Source: Massilia sp. PAMC28688 (GTDB lineage Bacteria > Pseudomonadota > Gammaproteobacteria > Burkholderiales > Burkholderiaceae_D). Taken from it: a DNA stretch of 64,000 nt. Below are positions 18,663-28,506 of the stretch, in pieces (position 1 is the first letter of the stretch; every line of letters begins with the position of its first letter). A program made the translations under genes and the position numbers. The stretch is taken from NCBI RefSeq assembly GCF_019443445.1, contig NZ_CP080378.1, positions 2,294,001 through 2,358,000 of the forward strand, in the 5' to 3' direction. The notes below the pieces were generated by a model. It saw only the letters and a list, made by a program, of their open reading frames with translations, was not told the origin of the DNA and did not search any database.

Positions 18663-20124
18663 CCTCAGCAACTTCATCAACGGTCAATGGCTTGCCGGCT
18701 CCGGCGCGGAGCTGGTAACGATCGATCCTTCCACCGGCCGCCAGACCTGGCGCAGCCGCGAGTCAAGCGCCGAGGACGTGCAGAACGCCGTCGCCGCCGC
18801 CCGCGCCACGTTCGAGTCGTGGGCATTGCGCCCGCTGGAAGAGCGCATCGCCATCTGCACGCGCTTTCGCGACCTGCTGAAGGAAAACGCGGAAGATCTG
18901 GCGCAGACGATTTCGGAAGAAGTAGGCAAGCCGCTGTGGGAAGCGCGCACGGAAGTGACCACCATGGCCAACAAGGTCGACATTTCCGTGCAGGCCTACG
19001 GCGCGCGCACCGGCGAAGTGGCGGCCAAGGTCGCCGACGGCAATGCCGTGCTGCGTCATCGCCCGCACGGCGTGTTTGGCGTATTCGGACCGTACAACTT
19101 CCCCGGTCACCTGCCGAACGGGCATATCGTGCCGGCTCTCATCGCCGGTAATACCATCGTCTTCAAGCCAAGCGAATACGCGCCGCGCACCGCGGTCAAG
19201 ACCGTGCAGCTGTGGGAAAAGGCAGGCCTGCCCGCTGGCGTGATCAACCTGGTCAACGGCGGCCGCGACACCGGTATTGCCCTCGGCAAGAACGATGGAC
19301 TGGACGGCGTGCTGTTTACCGGCAGCTGCCAGACCGGCGTGGCGCTGCACAAGCAGTTTGGCGGCCAGCCGGGCAAGATGCTGGCGCTGGAAATGGGCGG
19401 TAACAATCCGCTGGTGGTGTGGGATGTCAAGGACATCGACGCTGCCGTTCACCACACGATCATGTCCGCCTTTATTTCGGCCGGCCAGCGCTGCACCTGC
19501 GCGCGCCGCCTGGTGGTGGCCGACACGATGGAAGGTGACGCCTTCATCGAGCGCCTGGTCGAAGTGGCCGCCACGCTGAGCGTGGGCGCGTCCAACGCCG
19601 AACCGCAGCCATTCATGGGCCCGGTGGTTTCGGCCGCCGTGGCCGCGCGCCTGGTGCAGGCGCAGGCCGACATGGTGGCCAAGGGCGGCAAGGTCCTGCT
19701 GCAGATGAAGCAGCTCGACCCGAACACGGGCTTCGTCACCGCCGGCATCGTGGACGTGACCAACGCCAAGGGCATCCCGGACGAAGAGTGGTTCGGTCCA
19801 CTGCTGCAGATCGTGCGCGTGGGCGACTTTGACACTGCCATCAAGGTGGCCAACGCCACCGAGTTCGGCCTGGCCGCAGCACTGTTGTCCAACGACGAAG
19901 CGCTGTGGAAGCAGTTTTCGGTGCAGGCGCGCGCCGGCATCGTCAACTGGAACCGTCCCACCACGGGCGCTGCCAGCAGCGCGCCCTTTGGCGGCGTGGG
20001 CAAGTCCGGCAACCACCGCCCGAGCGCGTATTACGCCGCGGACTACTGCGCTTATCCGGTCGCGTCGATCGAGACGAGCGAACTTGAAATGCCGGCCAAG
20101 CTGTCCCCAGGCCTTTCGTTCTAA
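18655..20124 (+). CDS. astD: succinylglutamate-semialdehyde dehydrogenase
   Basis: NAD-dependent aldehyde dehydrogenase, 489 residues, oxidising N-succinylglutamate semialdehyde to N-succinylglutamate. The catalytic cysteine is Cys280 in [11 protein letters not shown], and the general-base glutamate lies in [10 protein letters not shown]. The [19 protein letters not shown] stretch is characteristic of AstD. Its start overlaps aruG by 8 bp and it ends 8 bp before astB. Fourth gene of the operon (aruD in Pseudomonas naming). Confidence 0.95.
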   Translation: MSNLSNFINGQWLAGSGAELVTIDPSTGRQTWRSRESSAEDVQNAVAAARATFESWALRPLEERIAICTRFRDLLKENAEDLAQTISEEVGKPLWEARTEVTTMANKVDISVQAYGARTGEVAAKVADGNAVLRHRPHGVFGVFGPYNFPGHLPNGHIVPALIAGNTIVFKPSEYAPRTAVKTVQLWEKAGLPAGVINLVNGGRDTGIALGKNDGLDGVLFTGSCQTGVALHKQFGGQPGKMLALEMGGNNPLVVWDVKDIDAAVHHTIMSAFISAGQRCTCARRLVVADTMEGDAFIERLVEVAATLSVGASNAEPQPFMGPVVSAAVAARLVQAQADMVAKGGKVLLQMKQLDPNTGFVTAGIVDVTNAKGIPDEEWFGPLLQIVRVGDFDTAIKVANATEFGLAAALLSNDEALWKQFSVQARAGIVNWNRPTTGAASSAPFGGVGKSGNHRPSAYYAADYCAYPVASIETSELEMPAKLSPGLSF

Positions 20125-20132
20125 GGAACCCC

Positions 20133-21476
20133 ATGCATACCGCACGCGAATTTAATTTTGACGGCCTGGTAGGACCAAGCCACAACTATGCCGGACTCTC
20201 GTTCGGCAACGTGGCCTCCTTCTCCAACGTCAAGAGCGCATCCAATCCCAGGCAGGCGGCCCTGCAGGGCCTGGCCAAGATGCGCGCGCTGGCCCAGCGC
20301 GGCTTTGCCCAGGCGCTGCTGCCGCCGCAGGCGCGTCCCAATTTCCGGATGCTGCGCAGCCTCGGTTTTACCGGCAGCGACGCCGACGTGCTGGCCCGCG
20401 CCTACCGCGAGTCGCCGGTGATCCTGGCGTGCGCCTATTCGGCATCGCCCATGTGGACTGCCAACGCGGCGACCGTGAGTCCGTCGGCCGATACGTTCGA
20501 CGGGCGCACCCACTTCACGGCCGCAAACTTGAACAACAAGCTGCACCGCTCCGACGAGCATGCGCAGTCGACCCGCACCCTGCGCGCCTTGTTCTCCAAT
20601 GAGCAGTTCTTCGCCGTCCACGACGCGCTGCCGCCGACCCCGGCGTTTGGCGACGAAGGCGCCGCCAACCATACCCGCCTGACTGCATCGCACGGCGCCA
20701 AGGGCGTGGAACTGTTCGTGTACGGACGGGTGGAGTTCGATCCTTCTGCGCCCGCCCCCAAAAAATACCCGGCCCGCCAGACGCTGGAAGCGTCGCAGGC
20801 TATCGCCCGCCTGCACGGGCTGGACGCGGCGCGCACGGTGTTTGCGTCGCAAAACCCGGCCGTGATCGACCAGGGCGTATTTCACAATGACGTGATCGCG
20901 GTCGGCAATGGCAATGTGCTGTTCTATCACGACCAGGCATTCCATGACGAGAAGGCAGTGCTCAACCAACTGCGCGTGGCCATGGAGGGCGTGGGCGCAC
21001 AATTGACCGCGATCCGGGTCGACACCGGGCTGGTGTCGGTGGCCGACGCAGTGGCCAGCTACCTGTTCAACAGTCAGCTGCTGTCCAAGCCGGATGGGAC
21101 GATGGCGCTGGTGATTCCGCAGGAATGCCAGGAAAACCAGGCCGTCGCGCGCTATCTCGAACAACTGGTGGCAAGCGGCGGTCCGGTGGATGAACTGATT
21201 CACTTCGACCTGCGTCAGAGCATGCGCAACGGCGGCGGGCCTGCCTGCCTGCGCCTGCGCGTGGCGCTGACGGAAGCTGAAAGCGCGGCTATGCACCAGA
21301 AGGTGATCATGACCGAAGCGCTGTACGCAACGCTGGTGGAATGGGTGGGTAAATACTACCGCGACCACCTGGAGCCCAAGGACCTTGCAGATCCGCAGCT
21401 GGCAATCGAATGCCAGGCGGCGCTGGAAGAACTCACGCGCATTCTTGCCCTGCCTGGTTTATACGACCTGACTTAG
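20133..21476 (+). CDS. astB: N-succinylarginine dihydrolase
   Basis: 447-residue amidinotransferase-fold hydrolase that converts N2-succinylarginine to N2-succinylornithine, CO2 and two ammonia. The N terminus [19 protein letters not shown](F)GN is diagnostic. The nucleophilic cysteine is Cys372 in [12 protein letters not shown], with the histidine in [15 protein letters not shown]. It follows astD by 8 bp and is separated by 110 bp from gdhB. That gap contains a weak promoter-like pair (21493-21521), so gdhB may also be transcribed separately. Confidence 0.96.
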   Translation: MHTAREFNFDGLVGPSHNYAGLSFGNVASFSNVKSASNPRQAALQGLAKMRALAQRGFAQALLPPQARPNFRMLRSLGFTGSDADVLARAYRESPVILACAYSASPMWTANAATVSPSADTFDGRTHFTAANLNNKLHRSDEHAQSTRTLRALFSNEQFFAVHDALPPTPAFGDEGAANHTRLTASHGAKGVELFVYGRVEFDPSAPAPKKYPARQTLEASQAIARLHGLDAARTVFASQNPAVIDQGVFHNDVIAVGNGNVLFYHDQAFHDEKAVLNQLRVAMEGVGAQLTAIRVDTGLVSVADAVASYLFNSQLLSKPDGTMALVIPQECQENQAVARYLEQLVASGGPVDELIHFDLRQSMRNGGGPACLRLRVALTEAESAAMHQKVIMTEALYATLVEWVGKYYRDHLEPKDLADPQLAIECQAALEELTRILALPGLYDLT

Positions 21477-21586
21477 AATACGCCCACTGAATTTGGACGG
21501 GACACCCCTGTCTTTTAAAAAGCGCGAGCCGGACGCCACAAGCGCAACGCGAACGCCAGAAATACAACCCGTATTGGAGATGTACG

Positions 21587-24500
21587 ATGACACAGATGCC
21601 TAACGATTTGCGCAAACAGACGCTGGAACTGATCAACTCAAGCCAGCCTGGCGGACAGGTGGCCAACCTGATCGGCGCATGGCTTGGCTGCCTTGATGAC
21701 GAAGACCTGTCCGGCACCTCGCCCGACAACCTGGCGCCCGTGCTGCGCGAAGGCTTCACCCAGCTGGCCACCAGTCCCGGCGAAGGCTGCCAGATCGCCC
21801 AGCTGCGCTATTGCGATGGCCGCGGCGGCATGGCGACGGCGCTCCTGATCCTCAACGACGACATGCCCTACCTGGTCGACTCCATCGTCATGGCCATGCG
21901 CAAGCAGAAGGTCGCAGTGGCCGGCGTGATGAATGCCGTACTGCCGGTTCGCCGCGATGCTGCCGGCACCGTTACCGCCGTGGCCGAAGAAGGCGCGCCG
22001 CTGGAATCGATCGTACTGTGCCTCTTGGCTGAAGACCTCGCCGCAGGTGAACTGAGCGAACTGGTAGGCCGCCTGCAGATGGTGGCGCGCGACGCCGCCG
22101 TGGTGCGCCGCGACGCGGTGGCCATGGCCGACCGCCTGACTTCCGTCGCCGCTGCCGCCGCCACGCTGGGTACCGAAGGCCAGGAAGTGGCCGCATTCCT
22201 GGAATGGGCCAAGAACGAAGGCTTCGAGCTGTTTGGCTATGCCTACTACGTCGTCAAGCCGGGCGAGCGCGAACTGGAACGCGATATCCCGAGCCGCCTG
22301 GGCGTGCTGCAGGATACCTCCCATCCGGTGTACGGTACCTGCCTGGCCAACATTCCGGGCGACTTCGAGACGCTGTCCAAACGCGCCGACACGCTCTCCA
22401 TCGTCAAGGCCGACGTCGAAGGCACACTGCACCGTGACCAGCCGCTGGACTTCATCGGTGTGCGCCATACCGACTCGCAGGGGAACATTCTGGGCGAGCA
22501 CTGCTTCGTGGGCCTGTTCACGCGCGCTGCCACTGCCACCCCGCTGGCGCGCCTGCCGTTTGCCCGTGGCCGCGTGGCCCAGGTGCTGTCGCTGGCCGGT
22601 GTGCGCCAGGAAGGCTTCCGCGCCGAGAAGTTCCTGGAGATTCTGGAGTCGCTGCCCCGTACCGAAGCGCTGGAAGCCGATCCTGAATGGCTGGCGCAGG
22701 TGTGCAGCGCCGTGGTGTCGCTCTACAAGCAGCCGCGCGCCAAGGTGTTCGCGCGCCGCGACGTCTATAAGCGCCACCTCGATGTGCTGGTGTACCTGCC
22801 GCGCGAGCGTTACAGCGCCGCCGTGGCCGCAGCCCTTGCCACCGCGCTCAAGGAAAGCTCGGGCGCGTCCGATGTGCGCTCCCAGACCCTGGTAGCCGAC
22901 GGCCCGCTGGCCCGCGTGTACCTGATCGCCCACGCCGCGCGCTACCCGCTGGACTTGGAAACCGACATCCAGCGTCCGCTGCTGGCAGTGCTGGACGGCT
23001 GGCATGACAAGTTCGCGGCCCTCACCGAAAATGTGTTCGACACCGGCGTGCGCGGCAGCCTGCGCAAGCTGTGCGCCACGCTGCCGGTCAACTACGTTGC
23101 CGCTACCGCGCCGGAAGTCGCCTTCCATGACCTGAACGCTTTGATTGCGGACGGTCACGAAGGCCAGGTATCGGTACGCATCGCAACCGACGACACGGGC
23201 GCGGCCACCATTCGCCTGTACTCGATCGGTGCCGTGCCGTCGCTGTCGCGCATCCTGCCGGCACTGCACAACGCCGGCGTGGCGATCGACCGCGAGCAAA
23301 CCTACACCATCAAGCTGGCCGACGGCTCGAAGCGCTTCGTCACGAGCCTGGCCGTGGACGCGGAAAGCGCCGCCAAGCTAGCCAAGCCGAACGTGGTGAA
23401 TGTAGCGCAGGAACTGTTCACGTCCCTGTTCAATGACGAAGCAGAAGACGGCCGCCTGAACGGACTGGTGATCGAAGGCGGCCTGTCGATGCGCGAAGTG
23501 CAGCTGGTACGCGCCTACATTGGCTACTGGCGCCAGACCGGCAGCAAGTTCTCGGTACGCTACATGGCCGATACCCTGCGCCGCCAGCCAATGATGGTCA
23601 AAGAACTGGTGCAGGCATTTGCCCAGCGCTTCGATCCGAGCGTGCCCGAGGCCGAGCGCCTGGCAGCGAGTGAACGCATCGCCGGCATCAAGGCCGGCCT
23701 GGCATCGGTAAATCACGCCGATACCGAAGAAATCCTGGCCGCACTGGTTGACCTGATGCTGGCGACCGTGCGCACCAACTACTTCCAGAACGAGCAGCAG
23801 GGCGACAAGATCATCTTCAAGTTCGACACCAGCCGCCTGGCGCTGGTGCCCGAGCCGCGTCCTTACCGCGAAATCTACGTGTTTTCGCGCCGCTTTGAAG
23901 GCGTCCACCTGCGTGGCGGCCCGGTTGCCCGCGGCGGCCTGCGCTGGTCGGACCGCATGGAAGACTACCGCACCGAAGTGCTGGGCCTGGTAAAGGCGCA
24001 GATGGTAAAGAACGCCGTCATCGTGCCGGCCGGTTCCAAGGGCGGGTTTGTCTGCAAGCAGATGCCGAAGGACGCCGTGCGCGAGACCATCGCGGCTGAA
24101 GGCGAAGCAGTCTATCGCCTGTTCATTTCGTCGCTGCTGGAAGTGACCGACAACCGCGTACGCGGCGAGATCGTGCCGCCGGCCGACACGGTGCGCTACG
24201 ACCAGGATGATCCATACCTGGTGGTCGCTGCGGACAAGGGCACGGCCACGTTCTCGGACATCGCCAACAGCATCGCCGTCAAGCGCGGCTTCTGGCTGGG
24301 CGACGCCTTTGCGTCGGGCGGTTCCAACGGCTACGACCACAAGAAGATGGGTATTACCGCCAAGGGCGCGTTCGAAGCGGTCAAGCGCCACTTCTACGAG
24401 ATGGACCACGACTGGAACAACACCCCGATCACCATGGTCGGCGTGGGCGACATGTCGGGCGACGTATTCGGCAATGGCGTGCTGCTGTCGCGCCAGCTGA

Positions 24501-26314
24501 AGGTGCTGGCCGCTTTTGATCATCGCCACATCTTCCTGGACCCGACGCCCGATGTCGCCATCTCATTCGCCGAGCGCCAGCGCATGTTCGCGCTGCCACG
24601 CTCGTCGTGGGAAGACTACAACAAGGATTTGATCTCGACCGGTGGCGGCGTGTTCCCGCGCAGCGCCCGTTCCATCGAGCTGACCCCGCAGGTGCGCGCA
24701 GCCCTCGACATCAACGAAACGTCGCTGTCGCCGGAAGAACTGATGCACCGCATTTTGCTGGCCCCCGTAGACCTGTTCTACAACGGTGGTATCGGTACCT
24801 ATATCAAGGCGTCGTTTGAAACGCACGCCCAGGTCAAGGACCGCGCCAATGACAACATCCGCGTCAACGGCAATGAGCTGCGCTGCAAGGTCGTATCCGA
24901 AGGCGGCAACCTGGGCGCGACCCAGAATGGCCGGATTGAATTCGCGCTGGCTGGCGGGCGCATTTTCACCGATGCGATCGACAACTCGGCTGGTGTGGAC
25001 TGCTCCGACCACGAAGTAAACGTCAAGATCTGGCTCGACACCGAAGTCAATGCCGGCCAGCTGCCGGAAGCGGACCGCAACCGCATCCTCAACGAAATGA
25101 CGAGCGACATCGAAGACCTGGTCCTGCGCGACAATTCGCTGCAGACCCACCTGCTGGTGCGTGAAGTGCAGGCCCAGGCCGATCCGGCGGTGGTCGATGG
25201 CTACGCCAGTCTGATCACGATGCTGGAAGCGGAAGGCGCGCTGTCGCGCGACCTGGAGCAGCTGCCAAGCGACGCCGAACTGCAGCGCCGCAAGGCAGCC
25301 GGGGGCGGCCTCACTGCGCCGGAGCTGGCCGTGGTCATCGCCAACGTGAAGAACCGCTTCAAGCGCATCCTGTCGGCATTGCCGCTGACCGACCTGCCGT
25401 GGGCCGAGTCGGTGCTCAAGCCTTACTTCCCGGCGCAGCTGGTGGCGACCCGCCAGGCACTGGCCCACCCGCTGGCCAACACCATCCTGGCCACCGTGCT
25501 GGCCAACGAATCGATCAACCGCTGCGGCCCGCTGATGATCCGTGACCTGGCAGTCGCCCACCTGGTGGAAGAAGCGGACGTGATCAAGGCCTGGGGGCAG
25601 GCATGGTCGGCGCTGAACCTGGCGCCGGTATTCAATGCCTTGGATGCCGATGCATTGAACGTGCCGCGCGCCGTCTCGATCAAGGTCGACGCCCGCACTC
25701 GCGTGCTGTTCAAGGCCATCATCGAAGGGGTGCTGTCGGTGCCGGCTGACCAGCTGCGCGGCGCTGGCGCCATGGATGAACTGACCCGCCTGTTCTCCCA
25801 GCCGGAAATGCTCAAGCAGCTGATGCCTGCGACGTCCGACGCCGACGCCTTCCCGGGGCTGCCGACATCGTTCGCGCAAGCATGGAAGGCGGTCGACGCC
25901 ATCGAAGCGGTAGCTGCTTTCCTGTTCGCTGCGGTGTCCGTGCAGCGCCCGGCCGGCATGTCGCTGGCCCAGTTCCTGCAGGTTGGCATGGCGCTGCGCG
26001 GCCAGGCCGGGATCGACACGCTCGAGCGCGGTCTCAAGCTCACGCCGCAAAACAAGTCGCAGGAACAGCTGCGCAACTATGCGATGCAGGCCCTGCGCCG
26101 CACGCAGCAGCGCCTGTTGATGCAGGTACTGGCGCGTTCGGTCAACGGCGGCGATACGCTGGAAGCGGTGGAAGTGGTGACCAACACCATGGGACTGTCA
26201 GGCTACGCGCCGGCGGCGGACCTGGAACAGGCCATGCTTGACGTATGGGCGCTGTCCGAGGCCAGCACCACGGTCACCGGTGCGTCCGACGTCACCGCGG
26301 CAGCGGCGGCCTAA
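21587..26314 (+). CDS. gdhB: NAD-specific glutamate dehydrogenase, large (GDH180-type)
   Basis: Very large catabolic glutamate dehydrogenase, 1575 residues, oxidatively deaminating glutamate to 2-oxoglutarate. Long N-terminal regulatory segments precede the catalytic core near residues 720-1180, with FSRRFEGVHLRGGPVARGGLRWSDR, the PAGSKGGFV lysine region and VVAADKGTATFSD. A clear GGAG lies 9 bp before the ATG. It is inserted between astB and astE, with only 2 bp to astE. In Pseudomonas the orthologous gdhB is a separate ArgR-controlled gene; here it is physically part of the AST operon, supplying the step after the pathway's end product. Confidence 0.95.
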   Translation: MTQMPNDLRKQTLELINSSQPGGQVANLIGAWLGCLDDEDLSGTSPDNLAPVLREGFTQLATSPGEGCQIAQLRYCDGRGGMATALLILNDDMPYLVDSIVMAMRKQKVAVAGVMNAVLPVRRDAAGTVTAVAEEGAPLESIVLCLLAEDLAAGELSELVGRLQMVARDAAVVRRDAVAMADRLTSVAAAAATLGTEGQEVAAFLEWAKNEGFELFGYAYYVVKPGERELERDIPSRLGVLQDTSHPVYGTCLANIPGDFETLSKRADTLSIVKADVEGTLHRDQPLDFIGVRHTDSQGNILGEHCFVGLFTRAATATPLARLPFARGRVAQVLSLAGVRQEGFRAEKFLEILESLPRTEALEADPEWLAQVCSAVVSLYKQPRAKVFARRDVYKRHLDVLVYLPRERYSAAVAAALATALKESSGASDVRSQTLVADGPLARVYLIAHAARYPLDLETDIQRPLLAVLDGWHDKFAALTENVFDTGVRGSLRKLCATLPVNYVAATAPEVAFHDLNALIADGHEGQVSVRIATDDTGAATIRLYSIGAVPSLSRILPALHNAGVAIDREQTYTIKLADGSKRFVTSLAVDAESAAKLAKPNVVNVAQELFTSLFNDEAEDGRLNGLVIEGGLSMREVQLVRAYIGYWRQTGSKFSVRYMADTLRRQPMMVKELVQAFAQRFDPSVPEAERLAASERIAGIKAGLASVNHADTEEILAALVDLMLATVRTNYFQNEQQGDKIIFKFDTSRLALVPEPRPYREIYVFSRRFEGVHLRGGPVARGGLRWSDRMEDYRTEVLGLVKAQMVKNAVIVPAGSKGGFVCKQMPKDAVRETIAAEGEAVYRLFISSLLEVTDNRVRGEIVPPADTVRYDQDDPYLVVAADKGTATFSDIANSIAVKRGFWLGDAFASGGSNGYDHKKMGITAKGAFEAVKRHFYEMDHDWNNTPITMVGVGDMSGDVFGNGVLLSRQLKVLAAFDHRHIFLDPTPDVAISFAERQRMFALPRSSWEDYNKDLISTGGGVFPRSARSIELTPQVRAALDINETSLSPEELMHRILLAPVDLFYNGGIGTYIKASFETHAQVKDRANDNIRVNGNELRCKVVSEGGNLGATQNGRIEFALAGGRIFTDAIDNSAGVDCSDHEVNVKIWLDTEVNAGQLPEADRNRILNEMTSDIEDLVLRDNSLQTHLLVREVQAQADPAVVDGYASLITMLEAEGALSRDLEQLPSDAELQRRKAAGGGLTAPELAVVIANVKNRFKRILSALPLTDLPWAESVLKPYFPAQLVATRQALAHPLANTILATVLANESINRCGPLMIRDLAVAHLVEEADVIKAWGQAWSALNLAPVFNALDADALNVPRAVSIKVDARTRVLFKAIIEGVLSVPADQLRGAGAMDELTRLFSQPEMLKQLMPATSDADAFPGLPTSFAQAWKAVDAIEAVAAFLFAAVSVQRPAGMSLAQFLQVGMALRGQAGIDTLERGLKLTPQNKSQEQLRNYAMQALRRTQQRLLMQVLARSVNGGDTLEAVEVVTNTMGLSGYAPAADLEQAMLDVWALSEASTTVTGASDVTAAAAA

Positions 26315-26316
26315 GC

Positions 26317-27300
26317 ATGACCGCACCAGTACCAGAAGCGGTGCGGGCGCTGGCCGAAGCGGACTTCGGTCCGCTGGCCCGGCGTTTCGCCGCCGCCGGC
26401 TTTACCGTGACCACGCCCGACAAGGGCATCATGACGGTCAAGGCCAGCGAGATGCCACCGCGCGCCAGCGTCCTGTTGTCGGTCGGTGTGCATGGCGACG
26501 AGACGGGGCCGATCGAAGTGGTGGCCCATGTGCTCGACGCGCTGTCGCAGGAGCCCCATGCGCTCAAGGTGGACCTGATGGTCTGCGTGGGCAATGTGGA
26601 TGCCATCGCAGCAGGCAAGCGGTTCATTGATGCTGACTTGAACCGCATGTTCCGTCCGGAGCGCGGATCGCTCGCGCAAGCGGCCGAATCGGCGCGGGCA
26701 GACGAGATGATCGCGGCCACGGCAGACTTTTTTGCCGATGCGGGACCGGTGCGCTGGCACCTGGACCTGCATACGGCCATCCGGCCTTCGGTGTATCCGA
26801 CTTTTGCCATCGTGCCGGACCTGATTGCAGAAGAGGGCAAGCAAGCCTTGATCAACTGGCTTGGACAGGCCGCCATTGGCGCCATCATCATGAACCCGCA
26901 GTCGGCCGGTACCTACAGCTACTATTCGGCCGAACACCATGGCGCCGCCGGCAGTACGGTGGAGCTGGGCCGGGTGGGCACGCTGGGGCAGAATGACCTG
27001 TCGCTGTTTGCCGAGGTGAGTACAGCATTGTCGGACCTGCTGCGCGGCGCCGCGCCGGGCGTGGCCAAGGCCGCGCCGCACGTGTTCAAGGTGGCGCAGC
27101 AGATCATGAAGCTGTCCGATGCATTCACAATGGCGTTTGACCGTAGTACGCAAAACTTTACTGCCATGCAGCAGGGCCAGACCATCGCCACCGACGGCGA
27201 CACGGTCTACACCGTGCAGCACCCGGAAGAACTGGTGGTATTTCCCAATCCGGACGTCCGGGTCGGCCTGCGCGCAGGCCTCATGGTCGTTCGCGTCTAG
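26317..27300 (+). CDS. astE: succinylglutamate desuccinylase
   Basis: Zinc hydrolase (327 residues) that splits N-succinylglutamate into succinate and glutamate, the last AST step. The metal ligands are His59 and Glu62 in VGVHGDETGPIE and His152 in WHLDLHTAIRPS, the arrangement of the AstE/aspartoacylase family. The ATG at 26317 is 2 bp after the gdhB stop; an upstream in-frame ATG lies inside gdhB and gives non-family sequence. Last gene of the arginine operon. Confidence 0.95.
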   Translation: MTAPVPEAVRALAEADFGPLARRFAAAGFTVTTPDKGIMTVKASEMPPRASVLLSVGVHGDETGPIEVVAHVLDALSQEPHALKVDLMVCVGNVDAIAAGKRFIDADLNRMFRPERGSLAQAAESARADEMIAATADFFADAGPVRWHLDLHTAIRPSVYPTFAIVPDLIAEEGKQALINWLGQAAIGAIIMNPQSAGTYSYYSAEHHGAAGSTVELGRVGTLGQNDLSLFAEVSTALSDLLRGAAPGVAKAAPHVFKVAQQIMKLSDAFTMAFDRSTQNFTAMQQGQTIATDGDTVYTVQHPEELVVFPNPDVRVGLRAGLMVVRV

Positions 27301-27480
27301 CCTCGGCGGCCGCAGCGCCCTGTCTGGAAGAGCGCCAGGACAGGGGGGCGGCCTGTTGTGCGTGGTAAAGAAGCAACATCCTCAAGCATTGCCATGTTTT
27401 TATTGAACATTTCGCGCAGGAATTAACTTCTGTGCAACGATTCTCGTTAGAATGATTTTCCCTTTCATTCTGAGTCAATC

Positions 27481-28398
27481 ATGTTCAATACTTTTGGTTT
27501 TGGCCGCTCCCTGATGGCCACCGTGCTGGCACTTTCCTGCATCTGCTCTGCCCAGGCGCAGGAACAGGGAGCCCAGAAAATCACGCCCGAGCAGTTCGAA
27601 GCATCGCTCAACTACCAGACCGGCAAGATCACCCTGCCGGGTTCGCTGGCCACGCTCAATTTGCCTGCCAATTTCCGCTATCTCAACCCTGCCGATTCCG
27701 AGCGCGTGCTGGTGGAGGGGTGGGGCAACCCGCCGGGCAACGAGACGCTGGGCATGATCGTGCCTGCCGACACCAGCCTGCTAAGCGCTGCCGGCTGGGG
27801 CGTGGTGGTGACGTACGAAAAGGATGGCCACGTCAAGGATGACGACGCCGACGACATCAATTACGACGAGTTGCTGACCGAGATGAAGTCGGGCATGGAA
27901 GAGGCCAACAAGGAGCGCAAAGCCCAGGGCTACGGTGCCATGACGCTGGTGGGCTGGGCCGAGAAGCCTAGCTATGACAAGGCCAGCCACAAGATGTACT
28001 GGGCCAAGGAACTGCGCACCGAGGGCGATACCGCGTCCGGCCTGAACTACAACATCCGCGTACTGGGCCGCGAAGGCGTGCTGGTCCTGAACGCCGTGGC
28101 GAACATGGCGCAGATCGACGTGATCCGCAAGGAAATGAAGCACGTGACGGCTGCCACCGACTTCACGGCAGGCAACCGCTACGCCGACTACAACGCCGCC
28201 ACCGACAAGACTGCCGAGTATGGACTGGCTGCGCTGGTGGCGGGCGGCGTGGCTACCAAGCTGGGCCTGTTCGGCAAACTGTTCGCGCTGGTGCTGGCGT
28301 TCAAGAAGTTCATCATCATCGGCATCGGCTTTGCCGGCATGTGGCTGTACCGGGTATTCGCCGGCCGGCGTGAAGCGAAAGTCAACTTGGAGAAGTAA
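27481..28398 (+). CDS. DUF2167 family membrane protein
   Basis: 305 residues with a signal peptide (cleavage after about residue 26, ...CSAQAQE), a periplasmic domain with the family's ITLPGSLATLNLPANFRYLNP and GWGVVVTYEKDGHVKDDDA stretches, and two C-terminal membrane helices (about 245-295) with a basic tail. Family function is unknown. Just upstream, AACGATTCTCGTTAGAATGA (about 27437-27456) contains short dyads and slightly resembles a Fur box, but not convincingly. It stands alone between the arginine operon and the permease; no direct link to either is evident. Confidence 0.88.
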   Translation: MFNTFGFGRSLMATVLALSCICSAQAQEQGAQKITPEQFEASLNYQTGKITLPGSLATLNLPANFRYLNPADSERVLVEGWGNPPGNETLGMIVPADTSLLSAAGWGVVVTYEKDGHVKDDDADDINYDELLTEMKSGMEEANKERKAQGYGAMTLVGWAEKPSYDKASHKMYWAKELRTEGDTASGLNYNIRVLGREGVLVLNAVANMAQIDVIRKEMKHVTAATDFTAGNRYADYNAATDKTAEYGLAALVAGGVATKLGLFGKLFALVLAFKKFIIIGIGFAGMWLYRVFAGRREAKVNLEK

Positions 28399-28506
28399 GC
28401 GGCGTCGCGCACGGCTTGTGTCCTGAAAGATGTGTATTGGTAAATGGCATTAGCCCCTATAATCGCTGCTGCCATTCACCAAGCACGACAATAAGGGACA
28501 ACATCC

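Noticed and set aside
21493..21521. internal promoter for gdhB
   Set aside because: TTGGAC-N17-TAAAAA has good spacing but a poor -35; kept only as a remark in the astB entry.
27437..27456. possible Fur box ahead of the DUF2167 gene
   Set aside because: Short dyads are present, but the match to the Fur consensus is too weak to list as a site.
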